From assembly GCF_014208105.1 (NCBI RefSeq), contig NZ_JACHMQ010000001.1, positions 1,922,001 to 1,986,000 of the forward strand: a stretch of 64,000 nucleotides of DNA, read 5' to 3'. A program made the translations under genes and the position numbers. Below the pieces are notes generated by a model. That model was not told where the DNA came from and did not search any database. It saw nothing but the letters and a program-made list of their open reading frames with translations. Positions 23,703 through 31,420 of this stretch are shown piece by piece (within the stretch, counting starts at the first letter, position 1; every line of letters starts with the position of its first letter). The DNA is from Actinomadura coerulea (lineage in GTDB: Bacteria; Actinomycetota; Actinomycetes; Streptosporangiales; Streptosporangiaceae).

Positions 23703-25049
23703 ATGGACACCCCCACGCTCCTTGCCCACCTGCACCACCACGACACCGCCCTGACCCTGCCCCGGGGCGCCCACCTGCGCTGGGACGACGCGGACCTGCA
23801 CCGCGCCGCGCACACCGGCGACCCCGAGGGCTACGCCCTGCTCGGCCTGGCCCCCGGCGTGCGGCCCTGGCAGCGCGCCCGCGTGCTGCTGCAGATCCTG
23901 GCCGCCTCCCAGGCCGGCCTGGACGACGGCGCCCGCGCCGTGCAGGCCCGCGTCGCCCGCGTCCTGACCCTGGGCCTGCCGCCCGCCCACGTCATCACCG
24001 TCCTGCTCGCCCTGCGGCGGCTGCGCGCCAACCACAAGCACACCACCCGCGCCGCGCTGCGGTTCGTCCTGGAGCACCCCGCCGCCGACGCCCTCATCGC
24101 CGCGCGCCGCCCCGCCCTGCGCGACTGCTTCGAGCACGCCCTCGGCACCGCCACCGCCCGCGGCTGCGCCGGCCGCATCGCCGGCGGCGACACCGCCTCG
24201 GAGTACCTCCAGCGGCGCCTGCTGCGCTTCCTCACCGACCCCGCCGCCGCGCACGACCGCGTCCGCGCCCTCTACGACCCCGGCCACACCACCGGGGGAA
24301 ACGCGGCGGACGGAACAGCCGCGGTGGACAGGCCCGTGCTGCCCGTCGACGTCGTCCGCCGGCGGCCCGCCACCATCACCGCCACCAACCGCGGCGACAT
24401 CGCCGCCACCCTCGTCCACCTGTACCGGGGCGGGCCCGCCGAAGACCTCCACACCGCCCTCGGCCGCTACGTCGGCGCCGCCGCCGCGGCGTTCCCCCGC
24501 TTCACCGGCACCCTCGCCCTGGTCCTGGACACCTCGGCCTCCATGCGCGGCTACGGCGACCGCGAATGGGCCGTCCTGTCCCAGGCCGCCGCGCTGCGCA
24601 TGGTCCTGGCACAGGTGTGCGCCCGCCTGGAGGTCATCGAGACCGGCGGCGACGAAAGCGCCCCGCGCGGCGCCACCGACCTCGCCACCGGCGTCCTGGA
24701 CGCCCTGGGCACCGAACCCGACCTGGTCGCCGTCGTCTCCGACGGCTACGAGAACGTCTTCCCCGGCGACCTGGCCAGAGTCATAACGAGCCTGCCGCAC
24801 GCCGGCGTCACCACACCCGTGGTGTTCTGCCACTCCCAGTTCACCGACAGCGACGACCTGACCCTGCGCCGTCCCGCCCCGTCCCTGCCGCAGCGCGGCT
24901 TCTGGCACCAGGACGACTTCGCCGAACTGCTGCCCTGGATGTTCGGGCACTGCGACGCCGGCGCCCCCTGGCTGCGCGCCGCCCTGCACGACCGCCTGGA
25001 CGCCCTCGACCGGCAGGCCGACACCCTCACCGCCCGCATCGCCGCCTGA
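23703..25049 (+). CDS. Helical-repeat plus von Willebrand A domain protein
   Basis: A 448-residue protein. Residues about 1-190 are all-helical and HEAT-like (VRPWQRARVLLQILAASQAG, ITVLLALRRLRANHKHTTRA). A central segment VDVVRRRPATITATNRGDIA leads to a vWA domain from about residue 268, with the MIDAS motif D276-T-S-A-S280 and a later VAVVSDGYEN strand. The helical-then-vWA layout is shared with Ro/TROVE RNA-binding proteins, but I cannot see a diagnostic TROVE motif, so that is only an analogy. GGAGG precedes the ATG at 23703. A gene remnant follows immediately. Confidence 0.8.
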   Translation: MDTPTLLAHLHHHDTALTLPRGAHLRWDDADLHRAAHTGDPEGYALLGLAPGVRPWQRARVLLQILAASQAGLDDGARAVQARVARVLTLGLPPAHVITVLLALRRLRANHKHTTRAALRFVLEHPAADALIAARRPALRDCFEHALGTATARGCAGRIAGGDTASEYLQRRLLRFLTDPAAAHDRVRALYDPGHTTGGNAADGTAAVDRPVLPVDVVRRRPATITATNRGDIAATLVHLYRGGPAEDLHTALGRYVGAAAAAFPRFTGTLALVLDTSASMRGYGDREWAVLSQAAALRMVLAQVCARLEVIETGGDESAPRGATDLATGVLDALGTEPDLVAVVSDGYENVFPGDLARVITSLPHAGVTTPVVFCHSQFTDSDDLTLRRPAPSLPQRGFWHQDDFAELLPWMFGHCDAGAPWLRAALHDRLDALDRQADTLTARIAA

Positions 25050-25331
25050 ACCGGCCACCTCAGCCTCGCCGGACACCGCCTCGGCACCCCCCAGCGGGCC
25101 GGCGCGCTCACCATGGTCCCGATCTCCGGGCCCGCCCGCCCCGGCTTCGTGCCGCCCCGCACCGGCCTCAAACTGACCCGCGTCGCCGACACCGGCGTGG
25201 CCATCGTCCCTCTATACAGAGGAGTAGCGCTCCCTCGACCTGCGGCTGTCCACCGTCACCGGCCCCACCTGGCCAGGCAGATCGTCACCGACGGCGACCG
25301 CACCGCCTACGCGTCCCTGTTCGCCCGCTGA
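25050..25331 (+). pseudogene. Remnant of a gene once following the vWA gene
   Basis: Starting right after the vWA stop, one open frame without its own early start reads HRLGTPQRAGALTMVPISGP, then PGFVPPRTGLKLTRV and TGVAIVPLY. It then loses sense, while SLDLRLSTVTGPTWPG appears in another frame and IVTDGDRTAYASLFAR ends the block at 25331. The first part has the look of a small beta-rich domain (a resemblance to ARPP-1-type proteins is from memory only). The broken frames and lack of a start suggest a decayed gene formerly coupled to the vWA gene. A short functional product from the ATG at 25113 cannot be excluded. Confidence 0.45.
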
Positions 25332-25477
25332 CACCCTCCAGGGGGCGTTTCCTGAGAAAAAGGGGTTGCCCCCGGGGCGCGGCGCCCGGTTGAATCAGAA
25401 CCGCGGGAACTGTGCCGGGCGCGTCAGGCCGAAACCCGATTCCAAATCCGGGAAAACGCGCGATGCTCGATACATCG

Positions 25478-25933
25478 TCAAGGCGATTGTGGAGCTGACG
25501 AGGCGCCGGCCGCCTGTCCCGCCGATCCGTCCAGGTAAGGCTCCAGAACCGACCTCACCTGCGGCGGCATCTCCTTCTTGGCCTTCGACGCCGGGTCGAT
25601 GAACACGTGCCGCACCTCCCCGTCGGCGATGAGCCGCCCCGCCACCCGGAACACCGGCCGCACGATCATGCTCGTCGTCCCCAGCCGCGCCACCGGCATC
25701 GACACCTCCAGCACATCGTCGAACCGAGCGCCCTCCCGGAACCGGATCCGCGCCTCGGCCACCACCAGGTCGTAGCCCTGCTCCACCATCCGCGCCCAGT
25801 CGCCGAACAGCGCCCGCCACATCTCCGTCAGCGCCACGTCGTAGAAGAACAGGTAGTGGCCGTTGAACACCACGCCCTGCTGATCGCACTCGCTGTACCG
25901 GACCCGCAACCGATGCGCGAAAACCTCACTCAT
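25478..25933 (-). CDS. Acyl-CoA thioesterase, 4HBT hotdog fold
   Basis: A 151-residue hotdog-fold thioesterase of the YbgC/4-hydroxybenzoyl-CoA type. RVRYSECDQQGVVFNGHYLF contains the conserved catalytic Asp region (Y-x-E-x-D-x-x-G-V-V-x-x), and GRLIADGEVRHVFID is the closing strand. The substrate chain length cannot be predicted. Its ATG overlaps the TGA of the upstream permease gene (ATGA), so translation is coupled to an amino-acid-type transporter, an odd pairing. Confidence 0.9.
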   Translation of the reverse strand: MSEVFAHRLRVRYSECDQQGVVFNGHYLFFYDVALTEMWRALFGDWARMVEQGYDLVVAEARIRFREGARFDDVLEVSMPVARLGTTSMIVRPVFRVAGRLIADGEVRHVFIDPASKAKKEMPPQVRSVLEPYLDGSAGQAAGASSAPQSP

Positions 25934-27282
25934 ACCCGGCATTGTGCACGCCGCCGAAGCACCAGCCACCGGCCGCCCAGCCCCGCGGCGAACATCGCCG
26001 CCCCCGCCAGCACCGACGTCCACGGCAGCGCCGCCACCAGCACCACGCACCCCGCGGCGCCGAGCACGTTGAGCGCCCGCGGCCAGCGGCGGTCGGCCGC
26101 CGGCTGGGTGAACGCGCTCGCGTTGGCCACCGCGTAGTACACCAGCACGCCGAACGAGGAGAACCCGATCACCCCCCGCAGGTCCGCCGCCGCCACCAGG
26201 GCGCACACCACGGCCGCCACCGCGACCTCGGCGTGGTGCGGCACCCGGTGCCGGGGATGCACGGCCGCCAGCCACCCCGGCAGATCGCGGTTGCGCGCCA
26301 TGGCCAGCGCCGTCCGGCCGATCCCCGCGATCAGCGCCAGCAGCGCGCCCAGCGACGCCAGCGCCGCGCCCGCCCGCACCACCGGCGCCAGCCCCCCGGC
26401 CCCCGCCGCCCGCACCGCGGCCGCCAGCGGCGCGGCCGCGTTCGCCAGAACCCCCGGACCCGCCGCCAGCAGCGCCGCCGCCCCCACCGCCAGGTACACC
26501 GCCACCGCGACGAACAGCGCCACCGGGATCGCCCGGGGAATCGTGCGCGCCGGGTCCCGGACCTCCTCGCCCATCGTCGCGATACGGGCGTAACCGGCGA
26601 AGGCGAAGAACAGCAGCCCCGCGGCCTGCAGGACGCCGTACACGCCGCCCTCGCCCACCGCCGCCCACCCGCCCAGGTTCGCCGTACTCGCATGCCCGCC
26701 CGCCGCTATCCCCGCCACCACCACGGCCAGCGCCGCCAGGCTGGCCACCACCAGCACCCGCGTCAGCAGCGCCGTCCTGGTCACGCCCCGGTAGTTCAAC
26801 GACGCCAGCGCCACCACCGCCGCCACCGCGACCGCGCGGCGGACCCACTCCGGACCCGGCACCGCATAGGAGGCGAAGGTCAGCGCCATCGCCGCGCACG
26901 AGGCCGTCTTGCCGACCACGAACCCCCAGCCCGCCGCGAACCCCCACCACGGGCCCAGGCGCTCGCGGCCGTACACGTAGGTGCCGCCGGACGTCGGATA
27001 CACCGCCGCCAGCTGCGCCGAGGCGACCGCGTTGCAGTACGCGACCACCGCCGCGACCACCAGCCCCACCAGCAGCCCCGTGCCCGCCACCCGCGCCGCG
27101 GGCCCGAACACGGCGAACACCCCCGCCCCGACCATCGACCCGAGCCCGATCAGCACCGCGTCCCCGGTGCCCAGCCGCCGCGCCAGCCGGTCGCCCCCGG
27201 CGGGCTCCGCGCCCGCCCCGGGCCCGGCCGTCCCGGGCGCGGCCGCCGAAGGCCCGCCCCGGTTCCGGCGCCGGAACGCCAT
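25930..27282 (-). CDS. APC-superfamily amino acid permease
   Basis: A 450-residue transporter with about 12 hydrophobic segments. GTGDAVLIGLGSMVGAGVFA is the glycine-rich first helix of the amino acid-polyamine-organocation family, SAQLAAVYPTSGGTYVYGRE is the conserved loop after helix 2, and FFAFAGYARIATMGEEVRDP the helix 6 region. The first ~30 residues are a Gly/Ala/Pro-rich cytoplasmic tail. It is divergent from the ArsR-ArsC gene with only 52 bp between, so the ArsR-type operator at 27306 may also affect it. Confidence 0.92.
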   Translation of the reverse strand: MAFRRRNRGGPSAAAPGTAGPGAGAEPAGGDRLARRLGTGDAVLIGLGSMVGAGVFAVFGPAARVAGTGLLVGLVVAAVVAYCNAVASAQLAAVYPTSGGTYVYGRERLGPWWGFAAGWGFVVGKTASCAAMALTFASYAVPGPEWVRRAVAVAAVVALASLNYRGVTRTALLTRVLVVASLAALAVVVAGIAAGGHASTANLGGWAAVGEGGVYGVLQAAGLLFFAFAGYARIATMGEEVRDPARTIPRAIPVALFVAVAVYLAVGAAALLAAGPGVLANAAAPLAAAVRAAGAGGLAPVVRAGAALASLGALLALIAGIGRTALAMARNRDLPGWLAAVHPRHRVPHHAEVAVAAVVCALVAAADLRGVIGFSSFGVLVYYAVANASAFTQPAADRRWPRALNVLGAAGCVVLVAALPWTSVLAGAAMFAAGLGGRWLVLRRRAQCRV

Positions 27283-27305
27283 CGCCCACCCCCACCCGCT
27301 ATTCC

Positions 27306-27321
27306 ATCAAACTCATTTGAT
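27306..27321. promoter_or_regulatory. ArsR/SmtB-type operator
   Basis: ATCAAACTCATTTGAT is a perfect 6-bp-arm inverted repeat, close to the ATCAA-N6-TTGAT consensus of ArsR-family repressors. It lies 13 bp before the ATG of the ArsR-ArsC gene and 23 bp before the start of the divergent permease, so it could control both. Confidence 0.65.
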
Positions 27322-27334
27322 GTATCGTCCGGGC

Positions 27335-28117
27335 ATGGCGTCACCGAGTCAAGCCGCCCCGGCGTTCGTGCGACTGGCCGCCCACCCGCTGCGCTGGCGG
27401 CTGCTGACCGCGCTCGCCGACGGCGACCTGCGCGTCCGCGAGCTCACCGGGCTGTCCGCCGCGCCGCAGAACCTCGTCTCCTACCACCTGCGGCTGCTGC
27501 GCGACGGCGGCCTGGTCACCGCCGTCCGCAGCAGCCACGACGGCCGCGACACCTACTATCGCCTCGACCTAAATCGCTGCGCCCGCGCCCTCGCCGAAGC
27601 CGGAACCGCCCTGCACCCCGCACTGCTGTGCACGCCCGCGCCACCTCTCCCGCCGGACGGTCCGCAGCACCCGGCGGCCCCGGCGGTGCTGTTCGTGTGC
27701 ACGGGCAACAGCGCGCGCTCACCGATCGCCGAAGCCCTGCTGCGCCACCACACCGGCGGCCGCGTCACCGCCGCCAGCGCCGGCACCCGCCCCAAGACCG
27801 AGATGCACCCCGGCGCCGTCCAGGTCCTGCGCGAGCGGTACGGCATCGACATCTCCGCGCGGCGGCCCCGCCCCCTGGACGCCCTGCGCCGCCGCTTCGA
27901 CCGCGTCATCACCCTCTGCGACAAGGCCCGCGAAACCTTCCCCGACCTCGGCGACGCGCGGCACGCCCACTGGAGCACCCCCGACCCGGCCGCGGCGCCG
28001 GACGGCCCCGCGGCCTTCCACCGGGTGGCGGCCGACCTCGACGCGCGCGTGCGCCACCTGCTGCCCCTCCTCGCCCAGACACCGAAGCCCGCGCAGATGA
28101 CGGAGGAGAACCCATGA
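27335..28117 (+). CDS. ArsR repressor fused to a low-molecular-weight phosphatase/ArsC
   Basis: A 260-residue fusion. Residues 1-90 are an ArsR winged helix (VRLAAHPLRWRLLTALADGD, LVSYHLRLLRDGGLV). Residues about 110-250 are a low-molecular-weight tyrosine phosphatase-like arsenate reductase with the P-loop C122-TGNSA-R128 followed by SPIAEALLRHH. The general-acid region reads STPDPAAAPDG. Fusion of sensor and detoxifier in one chain suggests arsenate handling, though LMW phosphatase activity is possible. I see no clear arsenite-binding Cys pair in the HTH part. The stop overlaps the next ATG by four bases. Confidence 0.88.
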   Translation: MASPSQAAPAFVRLAAHPLRWRLLTALADGDLRVRELTGLSAAPQNLVSYHLRLLRDGGLVTAVRSSHDGRDTYYRLDLNRCARALAEAGTALHPALLCTPAPPLPPDGPQHPAAPAVLFVCTGNSARSPIAEALLRHHTGGRVTAASAGTRPKTEMHPGAVQVLRERYGIDISARRPRPLDALRRRFDRVITLCDKARETFPDLGDARHAHWSTPDPAAAPDGPAAFHRVAADLDARVRHLLPLLAQTPKPAQMTEENP

Positions 28118-28491
28118 CCGGACCCGGAACGCACGCAGGCGTCCGCTACCTCGTCGACGACGTCCAGGCCGCCGTCGACTTCTACACCGCCCACCTCGGC
28201 TTCACCCTCAACCACGACGCGGCGCCCGCGTTCGCCGACGTCGTGCGAGGCCCGCTGCGCCTCCTGCTGTCGGGACCGGCCAGCTCGGGCGCCCGCGCCA
28301 CCCCCGCGGACGCCGCCGTCCCCGGAGGCAACCGCATTCACCTGCGCGTCGATGACCTCGACGCCGAGATCTCCCGGCTGCGCGGCGCTGGCCTGACCTT
28401 CCGCAGCGACCTGGTCACCGGCCCCGGCGGCCGCCAGATCCTGATCGCCGACCCCGCCGGGAACCTGGTCGAACTCTTCCAACCCGCATAA
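28114..28491 (+). CDS. VOC-family protein coupled to the ArsR-ArsC fusion
   Basis: A 125-residue VOC-superfamily protein: VRYLVDDVQAAVDFYTAHLG opens the first beta-alpha-beta module, NRIHLRVDDLDAEISRLRGA the second, and GGRQILIADPAGNLVELFQP the closing strand with its Glu ligand. In actinobacterial ars operons VOC proteins such as ArsI (C-As lyase) and Cad-type proteins occur, but the vicinal Cys pair of ArsI is absent, so that role is unlikely. The ATGA overlap with the fusion gene shows they are made together. Confidence 0.88.
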   Translation: MTGPGTHAGVRYLVDDVQAAVDFYTAHLGFTLNHDAAPAFADVVRGPLRLLLSGPASSGARATPADAAVPGGNRIHLRVDDLDAEISRLRGAGLTFRSDLVTGPGGRQILIADPAGNLVELFQPA

Positions 28492-28497
28492 GCGACA

Positions 28498-28556
28498 CTT
28501 CTAGATCGTAGAAGAAGCATCTCTTGGACTTCTCGCCCATGGGGGACCACCATGGG
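28498..28556. promoter_or_regulatory. Two inverted repeats upstream of the SnoaL-like gene
   Basis: CTTCTA, 5 bp, TAGAAG (28498-28514) begins 7 bp after the VOC stop, and CCCATGG, 7 bp, CCATGGG (28536-28556) follows. The first could be a weak hairpin or a repressor site; the second lies shortly before the next gene. No specific binding protein can be named. Confidence 0.35.
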
Positions 28557-28593
28557 AGGTGGCAGACAGCACCAGCGACCCCGGGGGGAAGCC

Positions 28594-28968
28594 ATGACGC
28601 AGTACGCGAAGGCCATGCGGCCGGAGGACATCACCCGCCTGTTCGTCGAACGCTCCAACGCCGGCGACGCGGCCGGCGTCGCCGCCCTCTACGAGGAGGA
28701 CGCGGTACTGGCCTACCCGCCCGGCTCCCAGACCGTGGGGCGCCAGGCCATCCGCGAACTGTGGGAGAAGGTCCTGGCCGCGGGCCCCCGCTTCACGCCC
28801 GAGGAGCCGCTGCCCACCCTGATCAGCGGCGACCTCGCCCTCACCTCCACCCCGCCCAGGGACGGGGCGGGCGCCCGCGCGCAGGTCGTCCGCCGCCAGC
28901 CCGACGGCAGCTGGCTGCGCGTCCTGGACCAGCCCGAGTTCGTCACACCCCCCGGACCCGGCGCCTAG
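28594..28968 (+). CDS. SnoaL-like (NTF2-fold) protein
   Basis: A 124-residue cone-shaped alpha+beta protein: ITRLFVERSNAGDAAGVAAL and YEEDAVLAYPPGSQTVGRQA form the helix and sheet of the SnoaL-like family, ending QVVRRQPDGSWLRVLDQPEF. Members include polyketide cyclases, isomerases and orphan ligand binders; no catalytic residue allows a choice. Its stop codon lies in the palindrome CCTAGG that also holds the stop of the converging oxidoreductase. Confidence 0.85.
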   Translation: MTQYAKAMRPEDITRLFVERSNAGDAAGVAALYEEDAVLAYPPGSQTVGRQAIRELWEKVLAAGPRFTPEEPLPTLISGDLALTSTPPRDGAGARAQVVRRQPDGSWLRVLDQPEFVTPPGPGA

Positions 28969-30107
28969 GACCCCGCCCAGACCGGATAGTCGACGTAGCC
29001 GCGCGCGCCGCCGCCGTAGCGGGTGCTCTCGTCAACGCCCGCCACGGCGAGGCCCAGCGCGAACCGGGCGACCAGATCGGGATTGGCGATGAACGGCCGC
29101 CCGAACGACACCGCGTCGGCGATCCCCGCCTCGACCACCGCGTTCCCCGACTCCCGCCCGAACCCGTGATTGGCGACCAGGGCCCCGCCGAACAGCTTGC
29201 GGTAGCGGGCGAACTCGTCGAAGTCCGGCACCGCCCCCGGCCCCGGCAGGGCCCGCCCGCGCAGATGCAGGTAGGCCAGGGGACGGGTGCTCAGCTCCGC
29301 CACCACGGCGTCGTAGGCGGCGAGCGCCGCCTCGCCGGCGGTGTAGGGATAGTCGGCGCGGCGCGCGCCGGGGGAGGTGTCGCGCACCGTCCAGTACGGC
29401 GACAGCCTCACCCCGGCGCGGCGGCCGTCCCACTCCGCCGCCACCGCGTCCACGACCTCCAGCAGCAGGCGGCCCCGATCGGCGCCGTAGCCGTCGGCGC
29501 GGCGGTTCAGGCGCGGGTTCAGGAACTGCGCGATCAGGAACGTGCCGTTCGCGGCGACCTCCACCCCGTCGAACCCCGCCCGCCGCGCCCGCGCGGACGC
29601 CGCCCCGTACCCGGCGACCGTCTCCTCGATCTCCGCGCGCGACATCTCCCGGGGCGTCACCGTCGCCCTGGGGCCCGCCGCCGTCCAGCACACCTCGCCC
29701 GGATCGACCGCCGACGGCCCCGCGGGCCGCGCCCCGCCCCGGTGGACGGGATGGGAATGGGCGCCCGCGTGCCACAACTGCAGCACGATCCGCCCGCCCA
29801 GCGCGTGGACGAGACCGGTGACGCGGCGCCACCCCTCCACCTGCCGCTCCCGGTAGATACCGGGGACGCCGGGGAACCCGATCGCCCCCTCGCCGACCCA
29901 CGCGCCCTCGGCGACGATCAGCCCGGCCGTGGCGCGCTGCCCGTAGTGGACGGCGTGCAGGTCCGTCGGCTCGAGACCGGGCACCGACGCCCGCGCCCGC
30001 GTCAACGGGGCCATCACCACCCGGTTCGGCAGCTCCAGGTCCCCGAGCGCCACCGGCCGCAGCAGCGGCTGCCCGCCCGGCTCGCTACCCTCGTCATGTC
30101 GGATCAT
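28965..30107 (-). CDS. Old-yellow-enzyme-like flavin oxidoreductase, atypical active site
   Basis: A 380-residue FMN TIM-barrel protein: ALGDLELPNRVVMAPLTRAR, RIVLQLWHAGAHSH, DGVEVAANGTFLIAQFLNPR, NRRADGYGADRGRLLLEVVD, and SFGRPFIANPDLVARF. This is the ene-reductase family that reduces activated C=C bonds with NAD(P)H. The usual substrate-binding His-x-x-Asn/His pair in 'VELHxAxGYL' reads VEVAANG here; in ungapped alignment His becomes Ala and Asn becomes Gly. The reaction may therefore differ. It is divergent from the ECF sigma gene with 69 bp between. Confidence 0.88.
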   Translation of the reverse strand: MIRHDEGSEPGGQPLLRPVALGDLELPNRVVMAPLTRARASVPGLEPTDLHAVHYGQRATAGLIVAEGAWVGEGAIGFPGVPGIYRERQVEGWRRVTGLVHALGGRIVLQLWHAGAHSHPVHRGGARPAGPSAVDPGEVCWTAAGPRATVTPREMSRAEIEETVAGYGAASARARRAGFDGVEVAANGTFLIAQFLNPRLNRRADGYGADRGRLLLEVVDAVAAEWDGRRAGVRLSPYWTVRDTSPGARRADYPYTAGEAALAAYDAVVAELSTRPLAYLHLRGRALPGPGAVPDFDEFARYRKLFGGALVANHGFGRESGNAVVEAGIADAVSFGRPFIANPDLVARFALGLAVAGVDESTRYGGGARGYVDYPVWAGS

Positions 30108-30176
30108 CTGTCTCCCCGCCGTCGTCGTCTCCCGGATTCCACGAAGCAGACGGACCACGGCAAGGAAAGGTGACCG

Positions 30177-31037
30177 ATGCACGACCAGCTCGCCGAACAT
30201 TTCGAGGCGCACCGCGCGAACCTGCGCGCGGTGGCCTACCGGATGCTCGGCAACCCCGGCGAGACCGACGACGCCGTCCAGGAGGCCTGGCTGCGGCTCA
30301 CCCGCCACGGCCCCGCCGGGATCGACGACCTGGAGGCCTGGCTGCGCACCGTCGTGGCCCGCATCTGCCTCGACATGCTCCGCGCCCGCACCTCCCGGCG
30401 CGAGGAGCCCTACGGATGGCACTCGCCCGTCCAGCCCGACGACGGCGACCCCGAGACCGAGACCGTCCTCATCGAATCGGTCGGCCGCGCCATGCTCGTC
30501 GTCCTGGACACCCTCGGCCCCGCCGAACGCGTCGCCCTCGTCCTGCACGACGTGTTCGCCGTCCCGTTCGACCAGATCGCCCCCATCGTCGAGCGCACCC
30601 CGGCCACCGCCAAGAAACTCGCCAGCCGCGCCCGCCAGCGCGTCCGCGGCGCCGCCGCCCCACCGTCACCCGAACGCGCCGAACAGCGCCGCGTCGTCGA
30701 GGCGTTCCTCGCCGCCGCCCGCAGCGGCGACCTCGACGCCCTCCTCGCCGTGCTGGCCCCCGACGTCGTCCGCCGTGCCGACCACGCCGCCCTCACCCCC
30801 GGCCGCCCCGCCGTCCTGCGCGGCGCCGGCCCCGTAGCCCGCGAGATGCGGCTGTTCGGCCGCCGCGCCGCATACGCCGCACCCGCCCTCGTCGACGGGA
30901 CGCTCGGCGCCGTCGTCGCCCCCCACGGCCGACTCCTGCTCGCCCTCGCCGTCACCGTCCACGACGGCCGCGTCACCGCCTACGAGATGATCGCCGACCC
31001 CGCCCGGCTCACCGCCCTCGACCTCGCCGTCCCCTGA
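30177..31037 (+). CDS. ECF sigma factor with SnoaL-like C-terminal extension (SigJ/ECF41 type)
   Basis: A 286-residue sigma factor. Region 2 is LRAVAYRMLGNPGETDDAVQ and EAWLRLTR, region 4 is LGPAERVALVLHDVFAVPFD with KKLASRARQRVRG. The last ~110 residues (VVEAFLAAARSGDLDALLAV onward) form an NTF2/SnoaL-like domain that in this group acts as a built-in anti-sigma module instead of a separate anti-sigma protein. ECF41 genes usually sit beside an oxidoreductase or decarboxylase they control; here the divergent flavin oxidoreductase is the best candidate. Confidence 0.92.
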   Translation: MHDQLAEHFEAHRANLRAVAYRMLGNPGETDDAVQEAWLRLTRHGPAGIDDLEAWLRTVVARICLDMLRARTSRREEPYGWHSPVQPDDGDPETETVLIESVGRAMLVVLDTLGPAERVALVLHDVFAVPFDQIAPIVERTPATAKKLASRARQRVRGAAAPPSPERAEQRRVVEAFLAAARSGDLDALLAVLAPDVVRRADHAALTPGRPAVLRGAGPVAREMRLFGRRAAYAAPALVDGTLGAVVAPHGRLLLALAVTVHDGRVTAYEMIADPARLTALDLAVP

Positions 31038-31084
31038 CCGATTCCAACAAGACCGCCCCGCCCCGCCGTGCCTACGGTGGGCCC

Positions 31085-31354
31085 ATGAGCAGCGAACTGT
31101 CCGAACTGGCCAACGTGGGACCGGCCGTCGCCGCCTACTTCGACCGCATCGGCGTCACCGCCATCGCCCAACTCCGAGGCCAGGACCCCGTCGAGCTCTA
31201 CGAGCGGATGTCGGCCGCCCACGGCCGCCGCCTCGACCCCTGCCTGCTCGACACCGTCATGTCCGCCGTCGACCAGGCCGAAGGAAAGCCCGCCCGCCCC
31301 TGGTGGCACTACACCCCCGACCGCAAACGCCTGCTCGCCGGCACCCGCCCCTGA
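31085..31354 (+). CDS. Cdd1-like helix-hairpin-helix protein
   Basis: An 89-residue protein: LANVGPAVAAYFDRIGVTAI is a helix-hairpin-helix, followed by LRGQDPVELYERMSAAHGRR and a C-terminal ARPWWHYTPDRK. This matches the 'pathogenicity locus' Cdd1/TfoX-C-like group, small HhH proteins of unknown function. The ATG lies 48 bp after the sigma factor stop, so co-transcription is possible. Confidence 0.82.
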   Translation: MSSELSELANVGPAVAAYFDRIGVTAIAQLRGQDPVELYERMSAAHGRRLDPCLLDTVMSAVDQAEGKPARPWWHYTPDRKRLLAGTRP

Positions 31355-31420
31355 AACACCACCGCACGCCGGTGGCGGGCCGTAGCCTGGAGGTCGGGAG
31401 CCTCACGAGGAGGTGCGGCG

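Noticed and set aside
23703-25049. Firm assignment as a Ro60/TROVE protein
   Set aside because: The domain order fits but no diagnostic TROVE motif can be read, so only an analogy is stated.
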